19,325 nucleotides of DNA, taken from Ramicandelaber brevisporus. Its lineage: Eukaryota > Kickxellomycota > Ramicandelaberales > Ramicandelaberaceae. Under the pieces are notes generated by a model. The model saw nothing but the letters and a program-made list of their open reading frames with translations. It was not told where the DNA came from and searched no databases. Shown here piece after piece: positions 7,581 through 15,757 of the stretch. Where the stretch lies: NCBI GenBank assembly GCA_025201865.1, contig MU602830.1, forward strand, positions 15,443 to 34,767. The letters are read 5' to 3'. Position 1 is the stretch's first letter. The number at the start of each line of letters is the position of its first letter. The translations under genes and the position numbers were made by a program.

Positions 7581-9059
7581 ATGTTTGCGCATACTGCCGG
7601 CTCTCGGCCAACGTTTGCATACCAGATGCACCTGCCATTGGGTGCTCCTCAGCAGAAGCAGAAACAACAGCAACAAAAGAAGCCGTCAGAGTTGCAAAAG
7701 CAGCGGCGAGAAGAGTTGCTGAATTACGCGAAACCTGCCCTCAATATCAGCACAGCTCCAGCTTCACGCAGCCAATTGGTACACACCGCAACTCACCCAA
7801 GCAACACGCCATCACCCACGCACACTGGCAATGCACCTGGCCCACTGATGGCTACTGGACCTCTTATTACATCGTCTGTACCAAATTTGAGTCACTATGC
7901 AATGACAACAGCAACAGCAACAGCAACTACAACAGCGGTTGAGGATATCACACAAAGGGCATCTTCGCTCTCAATTGAAGAACCAATCTTTTACAGAACT
8001 CCAACAACCAGCATCCAGCTTCGAATCTTCCATGCCCGCGGTTTACCAAGGCGCCGATTTACCGGCACACTCCCCTCCCCATTCATCAGCATTACGCAGG
8101 ATGGCAGTGATAGATTCTCTCCCGCCGCACTCCGTACGGCTCCTCAGCAAAACACCTGCAATTTTGAGTTCAACAAATACCAAGTTTTATCATCCACATT
8201 TGTACTTGATGTTCGGAGGACTACCAAAATTGATATTCATGTGTACGATGCAAAGAGATATGATTCAAATCCTCTCAAGTCATTGTTGGGCCATGTACAG
8301 ATTAAGGTTCACGAACACTTGGATTTGAGGGTAAGTGGTTCTTCGGCATTTATTAACAGACAGTTGGATGATGATGGGTCCCAGAACTTGACAAGTGGAG
8401 ACATTGCATTGGAACTGAAGGTCATGCCAGCAACAACAACAACGACTGTGAACGAGAGGAGTGGCTCTCCAGCATTAGCATCACCACCTTTGACAACGAA
8501 CAATGTGGCAACTGTGCCACCGGCATCAATCAACGGTGCATCGCACAATCCATTATACTCGCCGTCTGAGATTACACCAGTGTTTGGGTCTGCACCATCT
8601 TTGGTCGGCTCTAATTATCCAACCAACAGATTGAACTCCATTCCTTCAGCACAGCGATTATCACTTGCAGAGTTTGGACAGCGATCACCGTTGCAATCGA
8701 CAGTGCATCCCCTTGTTACATCAGTTGGATCCAGTACGCAATCAGCAGCTTTTTGTGAACATAATAGCAGCGAGGATGACGATGAAGAAGATGACGATGA
8801 CGATGACGATGACGATGACAATAACAATTTGATGCCCCTTGCGCTGAGTTCACCATCCGCTACAACCACAGTCACAGCCCCTACAGTCTACAGTGCATCG
8901 ACAGCATCAAACTATGGTGGTTTGCTTGCATCATATTACAATCCTTATCAACAAAGTGCCAGCAGCTCACAATATACTTACAACATTGCCTCTGCATTTG
9001 GCACATATCAACAGCAATCACAGCAGCCACAACCACAACAACAATCACAACCACAATAA
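7581..9059 (+). CDS. HECT ligase segment 1: Q-rich N-terminus, C2 domain, Asp-rich and Gln-rich linker
   Basis: 492 codons before the TAA. Residues 22-42 are Gln/Lys-rich. A C2 domain spans about 144-281 (SIQLRIFHARGLPRRRF, LPSPFISITQDG, TTKIDIHVYDAKRY, LLGHVQIKVHEHL); its beta-sandwich pattern is recognisable, but the full set of calcium-binding aspartates is not obvious. A Ser/Pro/Thr-rich linker follows, with an acidic run of about ten consecutive Asp (near 8767-8820), and ends in a Gln-rich tract (QQQSQQPQPQQQSQPQ) where the TAA falls. If the TAA is a true stop, this would be a free-standing C2 protein without a catalytic domain. The continuation of the same frame after the stop argues that it is the N-terminus of the ligase. 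Confidence 0.8.
   Translation: MFAHTAGSRPTFAYQMHLPLGAPQQKQKQQQQKKPSELQKQRREELLNYAKPALNISTAPASRSQLVHTATHPSNTPSPTHTGNAPGPLMATGPLITSSVPNLSHYAMTTATATATTTAVEDITQRASSLSIEEPIFYRTPTTSIQLRIFHARGLPRRRFTGTLPSPFISITQDGSDRFSPAALRTAPQQNTCNFEFNKYQVLSSTFVLDVRRTTKIDIHVYDAKRYDSNPLKSLLGHVQIKVHEHLDLRVSGSSAFINRQLDDDGSQNLTSGDIALELKVMPATTTTTVNERSGSPALASPPLTTNNVATVPPASINGASHNPLYSPSEITPVFGSAPSLVGSNYPTNRLNSIPSAQRLSLAEFGQRSPLQSTVHPLVTSVGSSTQSAAFCEHNSSEDDDEEDDDDDDDDDDNNNLMPLALSSPSATTTVTAPTVYSASTASNYGGLLASYYNPYQQSASSSQYTYNIASAFGTYQQQSQQPQPQQQSQPQ
8767..8822 (+). repeat. GAT/GAC repeat coding for an acidic run
   Basis: Alternating GAT/GAC codons with a short GAAGAA interruption encode an Asp/Glu run followed by DNNN in the linker between the C2 and WW domains. 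Confidence 0.85.
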
Positions 9060-9962
9060 CAACAACACCACCAGCACCAGCACCAGTCACCAAGTTCGGC
9101 AACAGTACAGCAACACGATTCCAATACCACGAACACTGCAAGATTCGCACTTGCTCACAATGAGGACATCGCTGCTCGAGACTCTGTGCTTCCGATCACA
9201 CTCGGCAATACCTCGCCATTGCTGTCTTTTGGCTCTGGCTTTAGCTCGAACCGGTGGCACTCACTGTCACACAACCGCTCTCTCCCCACAGAATTGCCTC
9301 GATTGTCAGTCGAAAGCTCCGAAAATGACACCACACCAACATTGAGCGAGACTGTCGAAGAGGTGAGCGACGCTGATGACGAGGGTGATGATATTGATAG
9401 CGAGTTTGGTGACAGCAGCATTGCATTCATACCACGACATGGCGTCGCAATAGCTTCCACAGCTTCTTTGGCTACATCAATAACAACAACAGCGGCTTCA
9501 CACTCACACCCTTCATCCACATCGACATTGGCTATGGATTCGCAGCGAGCACCAAAACCTTCAGTACCACTGGCGCGTACAAGGACTCAGCGAAGGAGAA
9601 TTGCATTCAACAAGGAACTGCCACCACCGCCGCCATCACTGCGGCCACCTTCAGATTTGCCGATGCCGCCCCGCTATCAAGATGTTCCTGGGCTCGCTAT
9701 GCCCACCGGCTGGGTCATTCTGCACACAATTGAGGGGAAAGTGTACTTTGGCAACCAGGCTACCCAAGAATCACAGTGGGCTGATCCACGTACAAACAGT
9801 GACTATCAGAATCGTCGTAGTAATCGCAATTCGCGTACAAACTACGATCCTGGCTTGGCTCTCTACAACCGCAAGTTGCCTGACAACTGGGAAGTTCGAT
9901 TCACTTATGCACCAGCCATGCCTGTAACCACCAATAATCAACAACGACATCGCTACTCCTGA
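9060..9962 (+). CDS. HECT ligase segment 2: linker, PPRY motif, WW1 and start of WW2
   Basis: This continues in exactly the same frame as segment 1 after the TAA and begins QQHHQHQHQSPSS, which extends the Gln/His tract. There is no in-frame ATG until 9534, so it is unlikely to be an independent gene. It holds an acidic stretch (EEVSDADDEGDDIDSEFGD), a PPRY motif at 9666-9677, and a WW domain at about 9694-9793 with both tryptophans and the final proline (PTGWVILHTIEGKVYFGN, SQWADPRTN). The second WW domain starts at LPDNWEVRF and is cut by the duplication; the frame ends at TGA 9960-9962. Confidence 0.78.
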   Translation, partial: QQHHQHQHQSPSSATVQQHDSNTTNTARFALAHNEDIAARDSVLPITLGNTSPLLSFGSGFSSNRWHSLSHNRSLPTELPRLSVESSENDTTPTLSETVEEVSDADDEGDDIDSEFGDSSIAFIPRHGVAIASTASLATSITTTAASHSHPSSTSTLAMDSQRAPKPSVPLARTRTQRRRIAFNKELPPPPPSLRPPSDLPMPPRYQDVPGLAMPTGWVILHTIEGKVYFGNQATQESQWADPRTNSDYQNRRSNRNSRTNYDPGLALYNRKLPDNWEVRFTYAPAMPVTTNNQQRHRYS

Positions 9963-10036
9963 CAACTGGGAAGTTCGATTCACTTATGCACCAGCCATGC
10001 CTGTAACCACCAATAATCAACAACGACATCGCTACT
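9879..10036 (+). repeat. Exact 79-bp tandem duplication inside the second WW domain
   Basis: Bases 9879-9957 and 9958-10036 are identical copies, and the match runs one base further. Because 79 is not a multiple of three, the second copy shifts the frame and creates the TGA at 9960. Reading one copy joins LPDNWEVRFTYAP to SGEWPYFVDHATRNTTW and restores a WW domain. Confidence 0.97.
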
Positions 10037-10452
10037 CACAGTTGGAATCTGGCGAGTGGCCATACTTTGTTGATCATGCAACACGCAATACAACATGGGA
10101 CGACCCGCGTATTCCAGCGCTGGCATCTGGTAACGTTCCACAGTATAAACGTGACTTCAACCGCAAATATGCAATGCTAGTACAACACAAGTGTATGAAG
10201 CCGGTTGCTGGGAAGTGTCAAATTACAGTACGTCGCGAGCACATCTTTGAGGATACATTTGCAGCAGTTCTCAAAATGGAGGAGTCGTTGGGTTCTGGAT
10301 CATTTGCAATTCCTAACAATGGCACAGGCAGCGGCTCAAATCGATATGGATTGAGATTAAACATTGTCAATACTTTATCAGCAAGAATGCGCAACACTTC
10401 TAGAGCAACACCGACCCCGGCAACGACAACATCAACAACATCAACAACGACA

Positions 10453-10489
<37 letters not shown>

Positions 10490-11682
10490 TACCATTAATA
10501 CCACCAAGAACATCTAGTTCCCAAGGTTCATTTTCAGCATCATCCGCGGTTGGTAATGAGCTGCGCAAGACACTTCACATTACATTTGCTGGCGAGCTCG
10601 GTGTTGACCACGGTGGTGTTGCTCGCGAGTTTTTCACTCTCCTTTCTCAACAAATGTTCAATCCGGATTACAATCTCTTTGTCCATCCCGCCGATGACGA
10701 ATCCACCATTATGATCAGTCCCAATTCCGACGTCAATCCGAGCCATTTGCTCTACTACAAATTTATTGGTCGCATGATGGCAACCGCTGTTTTCCACGGC
10801 AAGCTGCTTGTTAGTGCGTTTTTTGGTCGCTCATTTTATCGAATGCTACTGGGACATCATATTGGACGTCTTGAGGATATGCAGTCTATCGACGATGATC
10901 TCCACCGGTCATATGAGTGGCTTCTCCACAATGATATTGGCGATGGTTCTGATATTGAGCAGTATTTTTGTGTAGATTATGACCGATTTGGGCAAACTAT
11001 TACTCGTGATTTGATCCCCGATGGCAGAAGGATAATGGTCACGGATGACAACAAGAAGGAGTTTGTGGAGAAGGCGATTCATTTTAAGGTCAAACAGCAG
11101 ATTAATTCACAATTGAGACACATTGTTGATGGGTTTAACGAAGTGCTGCCATTGGGTGTATTGCGGAATATATTTGATGAGAGAGACTTGGAGCTGCTGA
11201 TGTGTGGATTGGGAGAGATTTGCCTGGATGACTGGATGGCTCAAACTCACTATGAACACTATAAATGTCCAACGCGAACGGCATCGGAACCGCCAGCCGA
11301 CCCAGCCTGTACTGCGGCCATTGATGGAAATAGAGAAGGTGTACCGTGGGATATGGACGAGTACTGGTCATTTGCAGACTGTGATGTTCAGATTGAATGG
11401 TTCTGGCGCTGTGTCCATTTAGAAATGAATCGCGAAATGAGAAATAAGCTGCTGCAGTTTGTTACCGGTACATCCCGTATCCCAGCTGGTGGGTTCCGTG
11501 ATTTGCAAGGCAAGGATGGCCCAAGGAAGTTCACAATTATGCGAGTTGACGACAGATCCAATTTGCCGCGATCAAGCACCTGCATGAACACGCTGAGGTT
11601 GCCAGCGTATCGCGATTACGAGACTTTAAAGAGCAAACTCATCTTTGCCATTTTGGAAACTGACACGTTTGGCGAGAAGTGA
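9997..11682 (+). CDS. HECT ligase segment 3: end of WW2 and catalytic HECT domain
   Basis: The open frame resumes in the second copy of the repeat (an ATG here is MPVTTNNQQ, but it is internal to the WW domain). WW2 ends PYFVDHATRNTTWDDPR. The HECT domain runs from about 10190 to the C-terminus: CQITVRREHIFEDTF, then a Thr/Ser-rich insert, then LRKTLHITFAGELGVDHGGV, FNPDYNLFVHPADDE, LLQFVTGTSRIPAGGF and LQGKDGPRKFTI. The catalytic cysteine is the TGC at 11581-11583 in LPRSSTCMNTLRLPAY. The C-terminal phenylalanine four residues from the end (TFGEK), conserved in this family, is present. The GPRKFTI...NLP block resembles SMURF more than NEDD4. A roughly 30-residue insert precedes VQIEWFW. Confidence 0.9.
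10425..10488 (+). repeat. ACA/TCA triplet repeat coding for a Thr/Ser run
   Basis: Repeated ACATCAACA units encode a Thr/Ser tract inserted in the N-lobe of the HECT domain, between HIFEDTF and LRKTLHITF. Confidence 0.9.
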
Positions 11683-11783
11683 TTCTCACTTTGTTTATTT
11701 TTTTGCTTACGCGCATCTGGGTTAACTATTAAACTCTCCATTGTTAAAGATTTGATATACTTTTATTCGTATTAAAACTTTGC

Positions 11784-11865
11784 TACACGGGTGGGCCGTG
11801 TTGTACGTAAAATCCCCTGTCATACAAGTCTTCCTAAATTTTTCGTGGGGCGGCCCACACGTGTA
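11784..11865. repeat. 82-bp inverted-repeat structure, possible MITE remnant
   Basis: TACACGGGTGGGCCG (11784-11798) is matched by its reverse complement at 11851-11865 with 14 of 15 bases, separated by 52 bp. The outer TA on each side would suit a Tc1/mariner-type TA target duplication, but it might equally be a transcript-end hairpin between the convergent genes. It encodes no protein. Confidence 0.5.
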
Positions 11866-11939
11866 ATACTAATAATACATTTTAATGAAATAAAATGATT
11901 TAATGTTGATCACCAAACTCTGCCAAATAAATATTATAC

Positions 11940-11940
<1 letters not shown>

Positions 11941-11970
<30 letters not shown>
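11941..11970. repeat. (GTT)10 microsatellite
   Basis: Ten GTT units lying 10 nt beyond the stop codon of the minus-strand gene at 11980, so they read as (AAC)n in its 3' UTR. Confidence 0.95.
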
Positions 11971-11979
11971 ATTATTGTG

Positions 11980-12744
11980 CTAATGCGTGTTGCCAATGTT
12001 CGGTCCACAAAAGCACATGTGGCCAGTACACGCGCATCCGACATTGGTTCCACCACACATGCATCCAACGCTGTGTCGCCGAGAAATCGCTCCTTTGGCC
12101 ATCAGCGGCTCCACATATCCGCTCCACGGATCCGCTACGGTGTCATACCCGCTCTGGGCGAGACACTCCTCTTCGCCAATCGTAATCTTGGGGTTTGTAG
12201 TGTGGATGGCAATGTCCGTTAGAAGGATGTCGTGAACGGCAAGCTTGGCCACATCGGCAATGCTGGATCGTCGACGGCGTATTTGAGACCGCACGGCTGG
12301 CTGACGCTGATTGGAACTAGCTGCGCTACCAAGTTGTGGAGGTGGATACTGGTGCTGATGATGGTGAGTGTAGAAGCTGCCACTGCCGTGATCGTCGTAC
12401 ACAGATGATGGAGACATTATGGACTTCTGCTTGTCGCCACCACCGCCGCCGCCTCCAGAAGGGGTTGAGCGAGTTGCACTTTGCTTGGATGCAGAGCCAC
12501 TGGCAGACAACGACGACGGTGGAGGTGGAGTTGGATGATGCTGCATAAGAGGGATTGATCCACGATGCTCTAGATGGTGAAGATGGCCATGAGCACATGG
12601 TTGCTTCTGCTGGTGTTGGTGTTGTTCGGCGGTGTCGCTGGCAGTCGACTCGGCATCAGAGTCAACCGCGCGTTCGTTGTTCTTGTGGCGTGTGCCGTTC
12701 GAAACCTTGCTCTGGCTCTTCACATTTTCGCTTGACTTGTGCAT
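11980..12744 (-). CDS. Hypothetical protein, His-rich with CxC-type cysteine-rich C-terminus
   Basis: 254 aa, single exon. An in-frame TGA lies 12 nt upstream of the ATG, and the stop is TAG. I do not recognise the family. Residues 1-160 are low complexity: Ser/Asn/Lys-rich start, His/Gln clusters (QHQHQQ 41-46, HGHLHHLEH 52-60, HHHQHQ 127-132), PTPPPP at 71-76 and a seven-Gly run near 97-103. A basic patch SQIRRRRSSIAD (153-164) precedes an ordered-looking segment (165-225, VAKLAVHDILLTDIAIHTTN). The last 27 residues contain six cysteines as C228xC, C237xC, C244xC (CxC-x6-CxC-x4-CxC). That spacing suggests metal binding. RRRRSSI and SRRHSV fit basophilic kinase (PKA-like) sites. Function is unknown; the long open frame and structured C-terminus support a real gene. 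Confidence 0.75.
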   Translation of the reverse strand: MHKSSENVKSQSKVSNGTRHKNNERAVDSDAESTASDTAEQHQHQQKQPCAHGHLHHLEHRGSIPLMQHHPTPPPPSSLSASGSASKQSATRSTPSGGGGGGGDKQKSIMSPSSVYDDHGSGSFYTHHHQHQYPPPQLGSAASSNQRQPAVRSQIRRRRSSIADVAKLAVHDILLTDIAIHTTNPKITIGEEECLAQSGYDTVADPWSGYVEPLMAKGAISRRHSVGCMCGGTNVGCACTGHMCFCGPNIGNTH

Positions 12745-12955
12745 CTTCGCTATTCACTTTCTCGGATTTGAATCCAATCTACCGTTATGCGAGGATATGT
12801 GGTATGTGTTTGAGAAAAGAGGAGCGGTAGGTGTGAAGTGTGTCGCAAAGTAGACATGGGAGGGAGGAGGGCATGAAGTAGTGGGCGGTAAAAAAGGAGG
12901 AGCGAGCGAGTGAGCGGCACAGAGAATATATTTTGGCGTTTAGGATGTTTCAGAT

Positions 12956-15757
12956 TCAGCCAATTGAGTGGATCGAATTTGACTGGATGGCAGCGACAGC
13001 AGAGCGCACAGCGCTATGGACGGGAGATACTACGGCACCAAACTCGCCTGGTGCAATGAGCATACCAGGCCATACTTCAGCTACAGCCTCGACTAGCATG
13101 CGAGCGCTTGCTTGACTGGCTTCGCCGCCGGTGCTGCTGTTCGCGGTGAGCAAAATGTCGGCAAAAAGCACTCTGGCCTGGTCAAGATTGCCCAGCAGTA
13201 GACACAAGAGTAAGAATACACGTGCTAGGAACGAGTATTGTTCATTTGAGAGTGACTGCGGAGCGGTGGATGTGCGGCGCGTTTGCCTGCGATTGCCCTC
13301 CGCTGCATCGACCATGGACGGGTATTGGCGGTCGTGTAGAGATGTGATGAGCACGTTAAGCAGGTTGTTGGCGAACTTGTGGCTCTCAGTTTTCAATGCA
13401 TACATCCACACAATGACTACTGTGTAAAAGGCTGTAGATGTTGAGCTGCTGGGCGAAGTTGGCAGAAACATCGAAACATCGACTCCAGCATTCTCGTTGA
13501 TCCACTTGGCCACAGCACTGCAGTCTTCAGAGTCATTGCTGTTGGCATTCAGTTGATCAAGCGAGCTACATAGAGTTCGGGCATAGATACGAGGGCCAAT
13601 AGGCTGAAGTGGCTTGGGCTGATCTGCTAGCCAGTCGAGTGGCTTGGTCGATTGTGCCAAGTCGCGGCTCATCATGACAAGCACATTGCACCGATCTTGC
13701 TCGGCAGTTGCATGAGGCACCGTGGTTCTGCGAGATGGCTGTGCAATCAGGGCATGGTATGGGTCCTTCGGTAAAGTAGAAGTGGCAACTGGCACTGCCG
13801 TGGCTCGAGTGGGTTCTGTTGATGCTGACTGTGAAGACGGCTGCTGAGACTGTCGAATCGATCTCGTAGGTGCTGCCAGTCGACGCTGTTTTGCTGGCGG
13901 TGGAGATGCGTCGATATCGTCATCATTGTCTTCGATGGCTGGGATCTCACTAACTGACAACTGCTCGGCTTGAGTGGTTGGACGTCGAAGAGTTCGCCTG
14001 CGAGGCGAAAGGAGAGCTGCGGCAGGTTGGGTGCTGGAGGCTGTTGTTGATGTTGCATGAGACTGTAAAGGTGCAGGACTGTTGTCACTGTTGTCGCTGT
14101 CATCGTCGGAGCCATTCTGGCTGGGAGAAGGACTGTCCTCCATGAGAATCCGACGTGGATGTGGTCGAGATGGTTGTATGGTTGACGCCACGGCTTCTGT
14201 TGCCAAAGCTGCCGGAGTGTCAGAGCTGGAGGGCAACTGAGCCGGTCTCATTGTCATTGATGGCACTGTAAGAGGACGTGTTACAGCTGCTGTCAACTGG
14301 TCAAGTTTGGATAAAATTGCAGATGTTGTATCATCTAGTCGCTTCTCAGACTGGCGCTGCTGTCGGGCGAGCTGTGTTTGCTGTTGCACTACTTTGTCGA
14401 TCTGGACAGAAACGGCACTGAGCTGTGCCGAAGAGACTGAATCGTCTACGGTCTCAATCTGAGATGCCGTGGCTGCTGTTGCTGCTGTGGCTGCCGCTGC
14501 TGCGGATTTCCGTGATCGTGTTGCTGGGACAGCTGCCGTAGTGGCAAGATGTGGAGCTGAGGATGTGACATGCTTGTTCAGTGCGTCGAGGCTCTTCTTT
14601 GTTGCTACAGAGTCCTTGGCCATTGAAGTGAGCAGCGATTCGATACGCGAGATTCTATCATCAAACTCCTTCATACCAGCATGATTGACGGTCAATGCCT
14701 GTGTTCGAGGAGGTGACTGTAGCACCGATCGAGAGCTTTGAATGATTTTCTGAGCTGTGGGTGTAGACTTTGTGGACTTTGTGGACTGCGTAGGTTGTGT
14801 AGGTTGTGTAGGTTGTGTATCTTCAAGTATATCCTCGTCTTCGATGATATCACCAAATAGATCCATTTCATCCAATTCCTTGGCTGCCTGCTGCTCATCA
14901 TATTCCTTTGAAAACTCACCAATCAATTCCAGTTCTGTAACTTTAGACTGCAGCTGCTCAACTTCTTTCCTTGACACTCTCAACTCACTTTCTGCTTCCT
15001 TCAATGCCTTCTTTGTTTTATCCAAATCTGTCTTTGCCTTTTCCTTATCCGAATTAGCCTTTGTGTACTGTTTATTCAACTGATCCACCCTTTTCGATGT
15101 AGTCTCGTAATCACGCTCTAACTTACCAACTGTTTTCTGAGCAGCTTGTAATTGATCTCTCATGTCGTTATAAGCTGGTCGTGAGTTTAATTCGTCAATC
15201 TGCCGTCGCAATACAGTTAGCTCTTGTTCTGCTTTTCGAAGATTGTCTCTATCACTCTGTCCTGCATTCAACTGTTGCTGGAGATCCTTAATCTTGTCTT
15301 TTAAGTATTTGCGTTCCATCTCGAATGCACCACCGCCACCAATACCACCACTACCAGTACCAGTACCAGTGCCACTGTTGATTGAAGCTGATGTTGATGT
15401 TGATTCGTCAGGTGTGGATGTTTGAATTGGCGCTGGAGTTGCTGCTGTTGATACAGATGCCAGCTGCTGCTTGGTGTCTTCCAGATGTTGCTCCAATTCA
15501 CTGCATCTTTGTCGTGCTTGTCTCAAATCGCTCTGGTGTTTCCTGTTCTCATTGTGTGCTGCCTGTAGCTGGAGCTCGAGTCCATCAGCTCTTCTTGCTT
15601 TCGCTTCGGCTTCATCAAGTCGTTTGCAAACGTCGAGGTACTTTTCGTTCAGTGCATCACCAGAACCAGGCAGCACTCGCTTGAACGCTGCAACATTCCG
15701 CTTCAGTGTCTCAATCAGTGTCGGATCTGCATTTGCTGTCAACGACATGTCGCTCAT
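12956..15757 (-). CDS. Uncharacterised coiled-coil protein with helical C-terminal domain
   Basis: 933 aa, single exon. A TAG immediately precedes the ATG in frame, and the stop is TGA. Residues 10-100 and 145-280 are strongly charged heptad-like helices (LEQHLEDTKQQLAS, ERKYLKDKIKDLQQQLN, ELNSRP, EVEQLQSKVTELELIGEF), separated by a Ser/Thr/Gly linker. An acidic segment (ELDEMDLFGDIIEDEDILED, 294-313) and TQP/TKS repeats follow. A shorter coiled coil is at about 363-395 and another at 445-490. A disordered Ser/Pro-rich part has basic patches (SPRRRTLRR, PAKQRRLA) that could be nuclear signals. The C-terminal 270 residues look folded and helical (WINENAGVDVSMFLP, AFYTVVIVWMYALK, NEQYSFLARVFLLLCLLLGN). 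I cannot assign a family. A nuclear scaffold or an ICE1-like protein is conceivable from layout only. Confidence 0.85.
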   Translation of the reverse strand: MSDMSLTANADPTLIETLKRNVAAFKRVLPGSGDALNEKYLDVCKRLDEAEAKARRADGLELQLQAAHNENRKHQSDLRQARQRCSELEQHLEDTKQQLASVSTAATPAPIQTSTPDESTSTSASINSGTGTGTGSGGIGGGGAFEMERKYLKDKIKDLQQQLNAGQSDRDNLRKAEQELTVLRRQIDELNSRPAYNDMRDQLQAAQKTVGKLERDYETTSKRVDQLNKQYTKANSDKEKAKTDLDKTKKALKEAESELRVSRKEVEQLQSKVTELELIGEFSKEYDEQQAAKELDEMDLFGDIIEDEDILEDTQPTQPTQPTQSTKSTKSTPTAQKIIQSSRSVLQSPPRTQALTVNHAGMKEFDDRISRIESLLTSMAKDSVATKKSLDALNKHVTSSAPHLATTAAVPATRSRKSAAAAATAATAATASQIETVDDSVSSAQLSAVSVQIDKVVQQQTQLARQQRQSEKRLDDTTSAILSKLDQLTAAVTRPLTVPSMTMRPAQLPSSSDTPAALATEAVASTIQPSRPHPRRILMEDSPSPSQNGSDDDSDNSDNSPAPLQSHATSTTASSTQPAAALLSPRRRTLRRPTTQAEQLSVSEIPAIEDNDDDIDASPPPAKQRRLAAPTRSIRQSQQPSSQSASTEPTRATAVPVATSTLPKDPYHALIAQPSRRTTVPHATAEQDRCNVLVMMSRDLAQSTKPLDWLADQPKPLQPIGPRIYARTLCSSLDQLNANSNDSEDCSAVAKWINENAGVDVSMFLPTSPSSSTSTAFYTVVIVWMYALKTESHKFANNLLNVLITSLHDRQYPSMVDAAEGNRRQTRRTSTAPQSLSNEQYSFLARVFLLLCLLLGNLDQARVLFADILLTANSSTGGEASQASARMLVEAVAEVWPGMLIAPGEFGAVVSPVHSAVRSAVAAIQSNSIHSIG
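14766..14819 (-). repeat. 9-bp tandem repeat coding for TQP/TKS tripeptides
   Basis: About six 9-bp units encode TQP three times, then TQS, TKS, TKS, next to the acidic segment of the coiled-coil protein. The unit preserves the reading frame, so copy number may vary between strains. Confidence 0.9.

Larger units (their letters stand above)
7581..11682 (+). pseudogene. C2-WW-WW-HECT E3 ubiquitin ligase (SMURF/NEDD4 type), reading frame interrupted twice
   Basis: One ligase gene spread over three consecutive open segments. HECT ligases accept ubiquitin on a cysteine and pass it to substrates chosen by their WW domains; the C2 domain directs membrane binding. The start is the first ATG after an in-frame TGA at 7521. 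Segment one ends at TAA 9057-9059, but the same frame stays open to 9962; it then fails at a 79-bp tandem duplication, after which the +1-shifted frame runs to TGA 11680-11682. Counting one copy of the repeat and reading through the TAA gives 1,340 codons before the stop. Every domain including the catalytic cysteine is otherwise intact, so this is either a very recent pseudogene, an assembly/sequence error, or a gene using readthrough. I used the pseudogene type for the record as sequenced, not as proof of inactivity. Confidence 0.75.

Noticed and set aside
9057-9059. Variant genetic code with TAA read as glutamine
   Set aside because: XPO1, uL3m, the TPX2-like gene and the small spliced gene end at TAA where expected, and no other gene has an internal TAA or TAG.
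9534-9962. Independent WW-domain gene starting at the ATG at 9534
   Set aside because: It is the continuation of the ligase frame and ends abruptly at the duplication, so an internal position is the simpler reading.
13747-14115. Alternative-frame 122-codon minus-strand ORF inside the coiled-coil gene
   Set aside because: Low-complexity shadow of the 933-residue frame, which has the better start and continuity.
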